A stretch of 43,908 nt of DNA, taken from positions 1 to 43,908 of the forward strand of contig CAKQSF010000016.1 of the NCBI GenBank assembly GCA_934272845.1, written 5' to 3'. This document shows positions 26,849 through 34,042 of the stretch, piece after piece. The translations under genes and the position numbers were made by a program. The notes under the pieces are model-generated. The model saw only the letters and a program-made list of their open reading frames with translations, did not search any database and was not told where the DNA came from. Numbering within the stretch: the first letter of the stretch is position 1; each line of letters starts with the position of its first letter. Origin of the DNA: an uncultured Prevotella sp. (GTDB lineage: Bacteria > Bacteroidota > Bacteroidia > Bacteroidales > Bacteroidaceae).

Positions 26849-27007
26849 TACCAAAAAGTTTTTCAAAAATAACATAAATGCTAAGTATCAACATTTATAT
26901 TTGTTGAGATAAAATATTATAGTTAACTTTGTGGTAAGAAAAAGTGGGCTTCATTAAACATTACTGTTATGCAGCACGTTCTATAATGTGATAATGTTTT
27001 CTTATCT

Positions 27008-27140
27008 TCAATTATCTTTCAGGAACAAAGTGTAAGTTTGGTCAGTGTAGTAATGCCTGTATTCTTCGCTGTGTTTAGGAGTTTCACGGAGTAATCCTTC
27101 ACGCCCCAATACCTTGACCTCGACAGATAAGAGAAAAGAG
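27008..27140 (-). pseudogene. C-terminal remnant of an unrecognised protein
   Basis: On the minus strand, a frame ending at 27008 reads EVKVLGREGLLRETPKHSEE followed by YRHYYTDQTYTLFLKDN and a stop. No start codon is seen upstream. A second, more decayed version (LERGSILHETTKHSEE) lies at about 27350-27400, visible at DNA level as a repeat of roughly 45 bp. The region 26849-27512 otherwise shows no gene. Confidence 0.4.
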
Positions 27141-27400
27141 AATTATGAAAGTTTACTTTAAAATAGCCGAGTGTTGTTCATCTTATGCGAAATTGTCTCG
27201 AAGTATAACAAAGATAATTCATAGTCCCACTCACAATAGATGATAAAAATAACTTAGTACAATTTATCGAGATGAATAATATCAAAGATAAAGTTGCCTT
27301 GGCACATTTGGTGTATATATTGAATCAATTCATCCGTCACACTGCCTAGCGTTCTTCGCTATGCTTAGTAGTTTCATGAAGTATACTCCCTCTTTCCAAA
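27063..27400. repeat. Pair of degenerate direct repeats (27063-27110 and 27354-27400)
   Basis: CTTCGCTGTGTTTAGGAGTT and CTTCGCTATGCTTAGTAGTT begin two related 45-bp segments about 290 bp apart. Both encode the RETPKHSEE-like peptide on the minus strand, so they are probably decayed gene duplicates. Confidence 0.5.
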
Positions 27401-27512
27401 AGATATCATAAATCTGTGTCATAAATTATGCCAACTTATCATTTTTCTGTCACTAAGCAACAAACAAGTTGTAACTAAGATAAAATGTAAAAAATATACT
27501 AAACTATACAAT

Positions 27513-29480
27513 ATGTTCAAGAAATTGACTTTTACAATCGCCGCATTGTTAGCGGCAATGACGCTAATGGCAGCAGTGCAAAAGGCTGGTTTAAACGTAG
27601 ATAACCGTACTCGCTATCAGCATGTGACAGGATTTGGTGGTTTCTCCCCCAGTCCGCAGTGGTCTTACTGGTTGGGCAATGATGAGATGGATATGCTCTT
27701 CGGCAAGGGCGAGAACCAGTTGGGGCTTAATATCCTTCGTCTCTATATGGCAAACAACCGTAGTTACTGGAATAGCGGCATTGCCAATGCCAAGCGTGCG
27801 AAAAAGTATGGTGCGTTCATCTTTGCATCACCTTGGTCGCCCCCAGCAGCATGGAAGTCTAACAACAGTGAGACGAATGGTGGTTCGTTACTCGAAAGTC
27901 GTTATGCTGATTGGGCTAAACTGCTTAACGACTATTACAAGTATATGAAGGCACAGGGTGCGAGGATAGATGCAGTGTCGATACAGAATGAGCCAGACTG
28001 GAACACATCGTATCAGAGTTGTATATGGACAGGAGATCAGTTGGCAAAGTTCCTCAGAGAGCAAGGCGCAAAGATAGAGTGTAAGGTCATCGCTCCAGAG
28101 GCCGTGCATTTCACACGTAGTATGCACGAGCCCATTCTTAACGACGAGGTAGCGTGTGAGCATCTCGACATCCTTGGAGGACATTTTTATGGTTGGGACG
28201 GTTCGTCTTATCCCCTTGCGGAGCAGAAAGGCAAGGAGGTATGGATGACAGAGTATCTTATCAACGAACGTCAGGAGAAGGAAGGCAAGAACATTGATTG
28301 GCAGACAGATGGTTTTCTTTTTGCTCGCAGCATTAACGACGCCATGCTCGCAAATATGAGTGCGTGGGTTCACTACTCACTGAAGCGATATTATGGATGT
28401 TTAGGAGATGGACAGTACGGTACGGTAAATAATCAGATAACAAAACGTGGTTACGTCTTGTCGCAATATGCAAAGTATGTAGCAGGTACAACGAGGGTGC
28501 GTCATTCTCTTGATGACGCAACAGGAAAGTTATCCTCATCAGCATACATCACGGAGTCAGAAGACAGCGTTGTAGTGATGGTAATCAACCCCTCTGCCGA
28601 TACATACGCTACAACGCTTACCCTTCCGTTCTATACCCTTGGTGGTACAGCAGTGACAACATCTGCAACGCTCAATGCTAAGAAGACAACTATGGTCGAA
28701 GCAGATGAAACGTACGCTCCAGAGGTGGCGGTAGCACCGTATAGTGTCAACACGTATATTTTCCGCAAGTCATCAAAGCGTACGGATATACCAGAAGAAC
28801 CTTTAGGCACCGAGACAGTCTTTACGGATGAGTTCGCCCTCAGCGGAGCAGAATGCGTGCCAGCAGGATGGCGCAGTCAGTCAGAGAGCGGATTACGTTA
28901 TGAGGGCAATTACAGTCTCGGACCTCGTGTAATGAGTTTCTCAGCAGAGGGTGCCATGCAATATGCCTTCTACTTCCGTTCTGGAGGCAACGCATCTGGA
29001 TATGTTAGTTATGGTGAAGAGGCAGACCATCGTCTGTATCTCAAGCCTGGTAAATACACATTGTCATATTCTGTAGAGGGATGGAAGGCAACGCCATCGT
29101 TGACATGTGCTGTTCTGCCTGTGTCGGGCAGTAGTCTAAACTCTCAGAAGTGCGTTCCTACGGAATATGTATCAGGCAATGGTTCAGAGGTACGTATAAT
29201 CAATCCTACTGAATGTTCGCTTGACGTTGAGATAAAGTCGGCAGGCAGTTACATCTTGCGCTGGGGCACAGCCAAGGCTACAAGTGGATATTCTGAGTTG
29301 TTAGTTGGCAATATCAAACTGGTGCGTCATCCTGATACGCCTGCAGGAATAGAGAGTGTTAATACGACGACAGAGAACATAATGGGCGATAATGTCATAT
29401 ACAACCTTAACGGTCAGCGTGTAACAACGCCACGACGTGGAGGCGTGTATATAGTAAATGGCAGAAAGAAAGTGTGGTGA
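27513..29480 (+). CDS. Secreted glycoside hydrolase family 30 enzyme, probably a xylanase
   Basis: This 655-residue protein has a signal peptide (MFKKLTFTIAALLAAMTLMA). The GH30 (beta/alpha)8 catalytic domain spans about 25-330, with ITGFGG-like VTGFGGFSPSPQW, the acid/base Glu160 in SIQNEPDWN and the nucleophile Glu247 in VWMTEYL. A beta-sandwich side domain follows (to about 420), then a carbohydrate-binding-like beta domain (about 430-620). The C-terminus IYNLNGQRVTTPRRGGVYIV with NGRKKVW resembles a sorting-signal-like tail seen on Prevotella secreted proteins. Glucuronoxylanase (subfamily 8) is the most likely activity, but other GH30 activities are possible. It is a single-gene unit. 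Confidence 0.85.
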   Translation: MFKKLTFTIAALLAAMTLMAAVQKAGLNVDNRTRYQHVTGFGGFSPSPQWSYWLGNDEMDMLFGKGENQLGLNILRLYMANNRSYWNSGIANAKRAKKYGAFIFASPWSPPAAWKSNNSETNGGSLLESRYADWAKLLNDYYKYMKAQGARIDAVSIQNEPDWNTSYQSCIWTGDQLAKFLREQGAKIECKVIAPEAVHFTRSMHEPILNDEVACEHLDILGGHFYGWDGSSYPLAEQKGKEVWMTEYLINERQEKEGKNIDWQTDGFLFARSINDAMLANMSAWVHYSLKRYYGCLGDGQYGTVNNQITKRGYVLSQYAKYVAGTTRVRHSLDDATGKLSSSAYITESEDSVVVMVINPSADTYATTLTLPFYTLGGTAVTTSATLNAKKTTMVEADETYAPEVAVAPYSVNTYIFRKSSKRTDIPEEPLGTETVFTDEFALSGAECVPAGWRSQSESGLRYEGNYSLGPRVMSFSAEGAMQYAFYFRSGGNASGYVSYGEEADHRLYLKPGKYTLSYSVEGWKATPSLTCAVLPVSGSSLNSQKCVPTEYVSGNGSEVRIINPTECSLDVEIKSAGSYILRWGTAKATSGYSELLVGNIKLVRHPDTPAGIESVNTTTENIMGDNVIYNLNGQRVTTPRRGGVYIVNGRKKVW

Positions 29481-29537
29481 TAAAGCCCACCTTATAATTT
29501 ACGATGAATAAATCATAAGGCGTAAGGTACATATAGT

Positions 29538-29585
29538 AAAGGGGTATATCACAGTCTAAATGACTGTTGATATACCCCTTATTCT
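29538..29585. terminator. Bidirectional terminator between GH30 gene and reverse transcriptase
   Basis: AAGGGGTATATCA pairs with TGATATACCCCTT, with CAGTC/GACTG forming the top of the stem. AT-rich sequence flanks both sides. It lies between two convergent genes. Confidence 0.85.
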
Positions 29586-29641
29586 TATAAGTAAGAGTTA
29601 GGTCTATACAGTTTCACTAATAGCGTGACCATAAGATAACC

Positions 29642-31252
29642 TTACATTTCGTTATATATTCTTGTTTCTCTGAAAGTGATAACAGGAGTAACCTGCTTCA
29701 ATGTTTCGCTGTCGATAATTCCGTTAATAGGTAAACCAGATAAGAACTCAGGCTTTATCCAGTTGTTATTCCATAGTTCAATATCATTATCGCCAGCAAC
29801 CAAACGACATAGCCTCATTGTGTATGGCGAATTGTTTTTTCTCTTATCCTGTTGATAAGTAATATTTTGAAGCCACAGTTGGTTATAGTCGGAGTTAGGT
29901 TGATTGCATAGTCTTGAATATACAAGACTGATTATCGTGCTTTTCTCCTTTTCATCTTTCAGTGAATCTACCATTCTGCTAAGCACACGTAGTGCATAGT
30001 GACAGCAGCCAACATTCTCTAATGCTATTTGTGCGCATATCGCAGACATGGCGCGTACACTACCGCCCACAAGGTTGTGTTGCTTGGCGATTTTTTTTGT
30101 TTCTGCTTTCTTCCCATTATGTGCCGCTTTAGTTATTGTTATCTCATAAGGTTTCAGCCAGTCCTCTATGCGTTTGTCTATATCAGAGAGCATAGTCTTA
30201 ATAGAACCGCTATCAGGATATTGACGTGCGAACATCAAGATGTAGAGCAGATGTTTCTCAAAACTATCAAAGTCACAACCTTTCTTGTTGAAGATAGGGG
30301 TGTTGTAGATATATGCGAGTTTATCAGTCTTAACAGCGTCAGTAACAATACTGTCACTTATCTTTGTCTTTTTACTGTTCATGCGGAAGTTTAGGCTCTC
30401 CAATATATGTTGCAGGATGTATGATATTTTTTCAAGCACTTCCTTGTCATTACAGAATATGCGATAGTCGTCACGGTAGCGGATTATTTCGTATTGAGTG
30501 GTAATGCCCTCCTTTTGTATTGCTTCATGTAGGAGCAGGTCAGAATACCCCAGTACTATCTCGCCTAAGAAGTCGAAAACCGCACTTCCTTGCGGAATAC
30601 CGATATTGCGTCCTTGTTGTAAAGCGCATAAATACCTTTGAATATTCTTTGCAATGTTACTACTTGTCTTCTGCTCACTCTCAGTGTTCTTAAATGAGAA
30701 AGCCCAGTCAAAGGCTTGTGGATTCACAGAGCCATAACAGTTCGTTATGTCTGTAACAAACATATAGCGATATTCCAGAGCCAGTTCTATACTCCTCTGC
30801 TCCATGCTGCTCCACCAGTTGAGTATGGTAGTAGAATTATGGAATGGCTCTTTCTCTTTCGGAATGACAGGCATGGCGCAAGATGTAATATGTGGTACAG
30901 TAAACTTCTCAAACAGTTGTAGTATAACTGTCCACGATTGCTCATTGCAAATCTCCCTAACAAGAAAATAATAAAGGAATGGATTAGCAAGGATAATAGG
31001 GCGAACAGCGTAATGTCCGTCCTTGTTCAACAGGATATCCAGGTTTACGTCAGACAGTTTGTCTGGTAAAATGTCATCTTGTAGACACTCCTCGTATGGA
31101 GTTTTACCAATACTCTTTTTAATGCTTTGCAGTAGGTCATCAAATACGAAATACTCAGGTAGTTCGAAACCGTGATATTGTGCAGATTTCAGGAAGAAGT
31201 CCATAGCCTCATTATGATTAAGGCTTAATATGTTATTTGTCTTGTCTGCCAT
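29642..31252 (-). CDS. Defence-type reverse transcriptase (Abi/UG, DRT-like)
   Basis: This is a 536-residue RNA-directed DNA polymerase. RT motifs are in order: FVTDITNCYGS with Asp168 (motif A), NIGIPQGSAVFDF (219-223, motif B), and YRDDYRIF (259-262, catalytic Asp pair). The N-terminal 160 residues and the helical C-terminal half (about 300-536) are non-RT extensions. There is no maturase or endonuclease domain, so it is not a group II intron. The IPQGS form and the lack of template/variable repeats speak against a DGR, and no msr/msd is obvious. It best fits the Abi/UG class, members of which defend against phages, sometimes with an RNA template encoded just upstream. A McrBC pair nearby supports a defence island. 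The UG subgroup cannot be fixed by eye. Confidence 0.85.
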   Translation of the reverse strand: MADKTNNILSLNHNEAMDFFLKSAQYHGFELPEYFVFDDLLQSIKKSIGKTPYEECLQDDILPDKLSDVNLDILLNKDGHYAVRPIILANPFLYYFLVREICNEQSWTVILQLFEKFTVPHITSCAMPVIPKEKEPFHNSTTILNWWSSMEQRSIELALEYRYMFVTDITNCYGSVNPQAFDWAFSFKNTESEQKTSSNIAKNIQRYLCALQQGRNIGIPQGSAVFDFLGEIVLGYSDLLLHEAIQKEGITTQYEIIRYRDDYRIFCNDKEVLEKISYILQHILESLNFRMNSKKTKISDSIVTDAVKTDKLAYIYNTPIFNKKGCDFDSFEKHLLYILMFARQYPDSGSIKTMLSDIDKRIEDWLKPYEITITKAAHNGKKAETKKIAKQHNLVGGSVRAMSAICAQIALENVGCCHYALRVLSRMVDSLKDEKEKSTIISLVYSRLCNQPNSDYNQLWLQNITYQQDKRKNNSPYTMRLCRLVAGDNDIELWNNNWIKPEFLSGLPINGIIDSETLKQVTPVITFRETRIYNEM

Positions 31253-31491
31253 TTTTGATATAGAATTATTTATATGGAGTTTTCTTATCCTTTATGCATT
31301 AATTCCGTTATTTCATCTATAGATTTGCCTGTTATCATAGCAATGTATCCCTTTGTCATGCCTTTTTTAAGCATTGCGAGAACCATTTTGCGTAACAATA
31401 ACTTTTGCTCCATCAACTGCGTGCTTGTGTCGGTACATCTCCACTTGCAGCACCTCTTTCTTCAGAGGTGCCGAGAGTATGTTTTTACTTG
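31253..31491 (-). ncRNA. Leader of the reverse transcriptase gene, candidate template/guide RNA
   Basis: Transcription from the promoter at 31498-31529 would begin near 31491 and give about 239 nt before the RT start codon. It contains a perfect 8-bp hairpin, GGCACCTCT-type arms 31464-31471 and 31450-31457 with a 6-nt loop. Several known defence RTs (DRT2, DRT9) use a structured RNA from exactly this position. Against this, the 3' half also reads as a small ORF (31285-31413). The RNA role is inference. Confidence 0.4.
31285..31413 (-). CDS. Small ORF in the RT leader, resembles an Rpn-nuclease C-terminal tail
   Basis: This 42-residue frame reads MEQKLLLRKMVLAMLKKGMT followed by KGYIAMITGKSIDEITELMH and KG. 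The pattern of a helix, KKGMT, then ITGKSIDEI resembles the last residues of Rpn-family PD-(D/E)XK proteins, where a degenerate helix-turn-helix-like tail is common. It may be a remnant of such a gene, a small protein co-expressed with the RT, or chance coding within a structured RNA. It ends 32 nt before the RT start. Confidence 0.4.
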   Translation of the reverse strand: MEQKLLLRKMVLAMLKKGMTKGYIAMITGKSIDEITELMHKG

Positions 31492-31497
31492 TTTACG

Positions 31498-31529
31498 CAA
31501 ATTTACTTCTTTTATTTTGAATAGGCAAA
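31498..31529 (-). promoter_or_regulatory. Consensus promoter of the reverse transcriptase unit
   Basis: On the minus strand TTTG (31526-31529) and TAAATTTG (31498-31505) are separated by exactly 20 nt, a perfect match to the Bacteroidota -33/-7 consensus. It points toward the RT gene. Confidence 0.8.
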
Positions 31530-31710
31530 GAAATCTATATAAAAAAACTACGGTCTGCAATTTCTTAAGGGTGGTTTTATTTTGAGGATGGTTCTTTAAA
31601 TTACCGCTGTTTACCGTCCCCAAGGAACAAAATGAGGAAAATTTCGGTGAAAAGTCAGGAAATCACAATAAAAACATAAATGAGTGCAGAAAGAATGCAT
31701 AGGAGAGAAA

Positions 31711-31718
31711 TAATTTTG
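31711..31718 (+). promoter_or_regulatory. Possible -7 element before the lipoprotein gene
   Basis: TAATTTTG matches TAnnTTTG and lies 66 nt before the start codon. No TTTG is found 20 nt upstream. Confidence 0.35.
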
Positions 31719-31784
31719 CGGCGTAAAACCAAATCAAGACGATGTAGGAACAAACGTATATTAAATAACCAATATTAAAAGTTT

Positions 31785-32171
31785 ATGATGAAAAATTTCA
31801 CCTATCGCATGTCAGCACTGTTTTTGATATGCAGTTTGATGTTCACGATTACGTCGTGCAGTAAAGATGATGACGAGGAGTCAAAGACATTCTCCGTTCT
31901 CTTAAGACAGACGGACCATTTCATAGATATGCTTGATACAGTCTATGATAGGTACGATGCATTTGGCTTGAAATCTACTGACACCAGCGACGGTAAGTTC
32001 ACTGTCACACCTGTAGGACGCCTGATTGTGGTCAAGAAGAGTACCTTAGCATCTGATATTACGTATGTGCAAATAAAGGATGCTCTTCAAAATCATTACA
32101 AGAATAAGCCAAAGGTAAAAAGCGTGTTCTTGAATAATGGAGGTACCGTAACTATTGATTGTCGTAATTAG
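31785..32171 (+). CDS. Small hypothetical lipoprotein
   Basis: This 128-residue product has a lipoprotein signal (LFLICSLMFTITSCSKDDDE, lipobox Cys near 25) followed by an acidic spacer, typical of surface-exported lipoproteins of this phylum. The mature part has a compact pattern ending FLNNGGTVTIDCRN. I do not recognise the family. It is 11 nt upstream of the barrel gene and probably forms an operon with it. A second ATG at 31788 is an equally good start. Confidence 0.7.
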   Translation: MMKNFTYRMSALFLICSLMFTITSCSKDDDEESKTFSVLLRQTDHFIDMLDTVYDRYDAFGLKSTDTSDGKFTVTPVGRLIVVKKSTLASDITYVQIKDALQNHYKNKPKVKSVFLNNGGTVTIDCRN

Positions 32172-32182
32172 AAAAAGAAGAA

Positions 32183-32767
32183 GTGAGAATGAAAAATATT
32201 ATCGTTTTCTTTATGGCACTGTTGCCTTTGATGGCAAATGCCCAGTATATAAAAAAAGGTTATCATGGTTTTGTGGATGGGGGCTATGCTGCCTACATCA
32301 GTCAGATTGCGCCGTCAACGATAGAGGTGACAACCTCGCATGGTTATCAGTTTAATCCTTATATATTCTTGGGATGTGGTGTCGGGGTCGATATCACAGG
32401 TGATTGCAAATGGGGAGAAGTGGGCGGAATGGCCTATAACAAACGTGAGTCAAGTGTGGATATTCCTGTTTTCTTCAACTTTCGTTCGAATTTTACGAAG
32501 ACAAGAGTCAGTCCGTTTGTTGACGCAAAGGTAGGAGCGTACGTGAACAATGATGGCGGTATATACCTCAATGCGGCTCTTGGTTGCCGTTGTGCGGTAA
32601 GTGACAATGTGGGTATATCGCTATCCGTAGGATATGAAATGAGAAAGGTTACGGTTGACCAGTTGGAAATGAAGAATGGTGGCAGGTACAACTACTATAT
32701 GTATTATTCTGAGCGTCTAGACAATACAGTAGATGGGTTTGTCATAAAAGCGGGGCTTGATTTCTAA
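32183..32767 (+). CDS. Small outer-membrane beta-barrel protein
   Basis: This 194-residue product has a signal peptide (IIVFFMALLPLMANAQ). It shows alternating hydrophobic strands with Gly/aromatic turns (GYHGFVDGGYAAYIS, YIFLGCGVGVDITGD, SVGYEMRK) and ends in Phe (VIKAGLDF), as expected for an 8-stranded outer-membrane barrel. ATG at 32189 is an alternative start. Partner of the preceding lipoprotein; function unknown. Confidence 0.7.
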   Translation: MRMKNIIVFFMALLPLMANAQYIKKGYHGFVDGGYAAYISQIAPSTIEVTTSHGYQFNPYIFLGCGVGVDITGDCKWGEVGGMAYNKRESSVDIPVFFNFRSNFTKTRVSPFVDAKVGAYVNNDGGIYLNAALGCRCAVSDNVGISLSVGYEMRKVTVDQLEMKNGGRYNYYMYYSERLDNTVDGFVIKAGLDF

Positions 32768-32772
32768 GTGAC

Positions 32773-32961
32773 GGGTGGTTCAGTAAGTGTTAGGCTCAGT
32801 ACTTGCGCCAAGTACTGCAGTAATCTCTATCAAGTACTGCAGTAATCACGCCCAAGTACTGAGTTAAAAAGATAGCGACACCGCCATTATATTTGCTTGT
32901 TCATTTCCAAGGCGATAACAGTTATCTTGCGCATACAGCCTCGAATATAATAGAACCACCC
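32773..32961. mobile_element. Degenerate MITE-like element with inverted ends
   Basis: GGGTGGTTC at 32773-32781 and its exact reverse complement GAACCACCC at 32953-32961 bound 189 bp. The interior differs from the intact MITE and instead contains the 22-bp repeat array also found at 5354-5426. It lies directly after the barrel gene. With the 33-kb promoter gap it fills 32768-33093, where no gene is visible. Confidence 0.5.
32797..32868. repeat. Second copy of the 22-bp repeat array
   Basis: CAGTACTTGCGCC followed by CAAGTACTGCAGTAATCTC units and closing with CAAGTACTGAGTTAAAA mirrors the array at 5354-5426, including its first and last units. Confidence 0.75.
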
Positions 32962-33046
32962 TTAAAGAAGAGCATGAGGCGGAAATCAATACACTATTCA
33001 CGAATATTTTTCTTCCATAAAATGATGTTATTACAAAATGATTGAG

Positions 33047-33054
33047 TAATTTTG
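33047..33054 (+). promoter_or_regulatory. Possible -7 element before mcrB-like gene
   Basis: TAATTTTG lies 39 nt before the start codon. The -33 region is not recognisable. Confidence 0.4.
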
Positions 33055-33093
33055 CAATTACAAAAGTGGCATTTACATCAATATTGATAGAGA

Positions 33094-34038
33094 ATGAGTA
33101 ATAATATAATGGAAGAACCAAAGCAGAAAGGAATGGTAAGCCTTGAGGCTGTGCAAGCCGCCAAACTGCTTAGAAACTCTGGGCAGATAATACTGCAAGG
33201 AGCACCAGGTTGTGGAAAAACCTATTTTACGACTGAACTTGCCGTGTACATGTGTGACGGTGAGGTGCCAGCGACCAGACCGCTGTTAAAACATCGTTAC
33301 AGAGAACTGCAGCGAGAAGGACGCATTGGTTTTACCACCTTCCATCAAAGCCTGGACTACGAGGAGTTCGTAGAGGGACTGAAACCCGATACAGACAGCA
33401 TCACTGACGATGGCACGATGAAGTTTAAGGTAAAGCCCGGCATATTCAAGAGAATGTGTGCTGAGGCTGAAGTCTATAACGATGGTAGTGACAACAGACC
33501 ATACATACTAATCATAGACGAGATAAACAGAGCCAATGTGTCAAAAGTGCTTGGCGAACTCATCACACTTCTTGAGAAGAGTAAACGCTTAGGTGGAGAC
33601 GATGAGTTTACTGTAACGTTGCCCTATTCAGGCGATACCTTTGGTGTGCCCGATAATCTCTACATCATCGGCACCATGAATACGGCAGACCGCAGCCTTG
33701 GCTACATAGACTATGCCGTGCGCCGTCGTTTTGCCTTCATGACACTCGAGGCTCAGTCATACGCCATACGTGAGTATTACAACGACCGTGGCGAGTTGAT
33801 GGACAAGGAGATGAAACTGTTTACAGACATACGTAACCTCATTAAGAACAATCTTAACCCAGACTTTGACCTGAAAGACATAATGATAGGTCACAGTTAC
33901 TTCCTTGCGAAAACCGAGGAGGACTATGACATGAATCTCGATTACAAGATACGTCCGCTGCTTGAGGAGTATCTGCGCGATGGCATTATCATAGACAATG
34001 GCGAGATGAAGACTGCGATAGCGAACATCGGTAAGTAA
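33094..34038 (+). CDS. McrB-like AAA+ GTPase
   Basis: This 314-residue protein belongs to the McrB motor family, which powers restriction of modified DNA together with McrC. It has Walker A GAPGCGKT (36-43), FHQSLDYEEFVEGL (sensor/McrB-specific segment), Walker B ILIIDEINRANVSKVLGEL and the McrB signature GTMNTADRSLGYIDYAVRRR. The N-terminal DNA-recognition domain of E. coli McrB is missing, so target choice must come from McrC or another factor. Only 4 nt separate it from the McrC gene. It is complete for a minimal McrB. Confidence 0.9.
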   Translation: MSNNIMEEPKQKGMVSLEAVQAAKLLRNSGQIILQGAPGCGKTYFTTELAVYMCDGEVPATRPLLKHRYRELQREGRIGFTTFHQSLDYEEFVEGLKPDTDSITDDGTMKFKVKPGIFKRMCAEAEVYNDGSDNRPYILIIDEINRANVSKVLGELITLLEKSKRLGGDDEFTVTLPYSGDTFGVPDNLYIIGTMNTADRSLGYIDYAVRRRFAFMTLEAQSYAIREYYNDRGELMDKEMKLFTDIRNLIKNNLNPDFDLKDIMIGHSYFLAKTEEDYDMNLDYKIRPLLEEYLRDGIIIDNGEMKTAIANIGK

Positions 34039-34042
34039 GCGT

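Larger units (their letters stand above)
31565..32965. mobile_element. Candidate TTAA-flanked, MITE-ended unit carrying two genes
   Basis: GGGTGGTTTTATTTT begins at 31569, and the reverse complement of the right end at 32961 reads GGGTGGTTCTATTAT. Both are flanked outside by TTAA (31565-31568 and 32962-32965), as a 4-bp target duplication would be. The same termini, flanked by TATA, bound the intact MITE at 39104-39304. Inside lie a lipoprotein gene and a beta-barrel gene and no transposase. A second internal end (GGATGGTTCTTTAAATTACC, 31586-31605) and one at 32773 show that several insertions may be nested here, so a single mobilised unit is only one reading. Confidence 0.45.

Noticed and set aside
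29642..31252. Retron, group II intron or DGR identity for the RT
   Set aside because: There is no maturase/endonuclease domain, no obvious msr/msd fold, and no template/variable repeat pair; the motif set fits Abi/UG better.
31274..31585. Plus-strand 103-residue frame upstream of the lipoprotein gene
   Set aside because: It lies antisense to the RT promoter and leader and looks like translated non-coding DNA.
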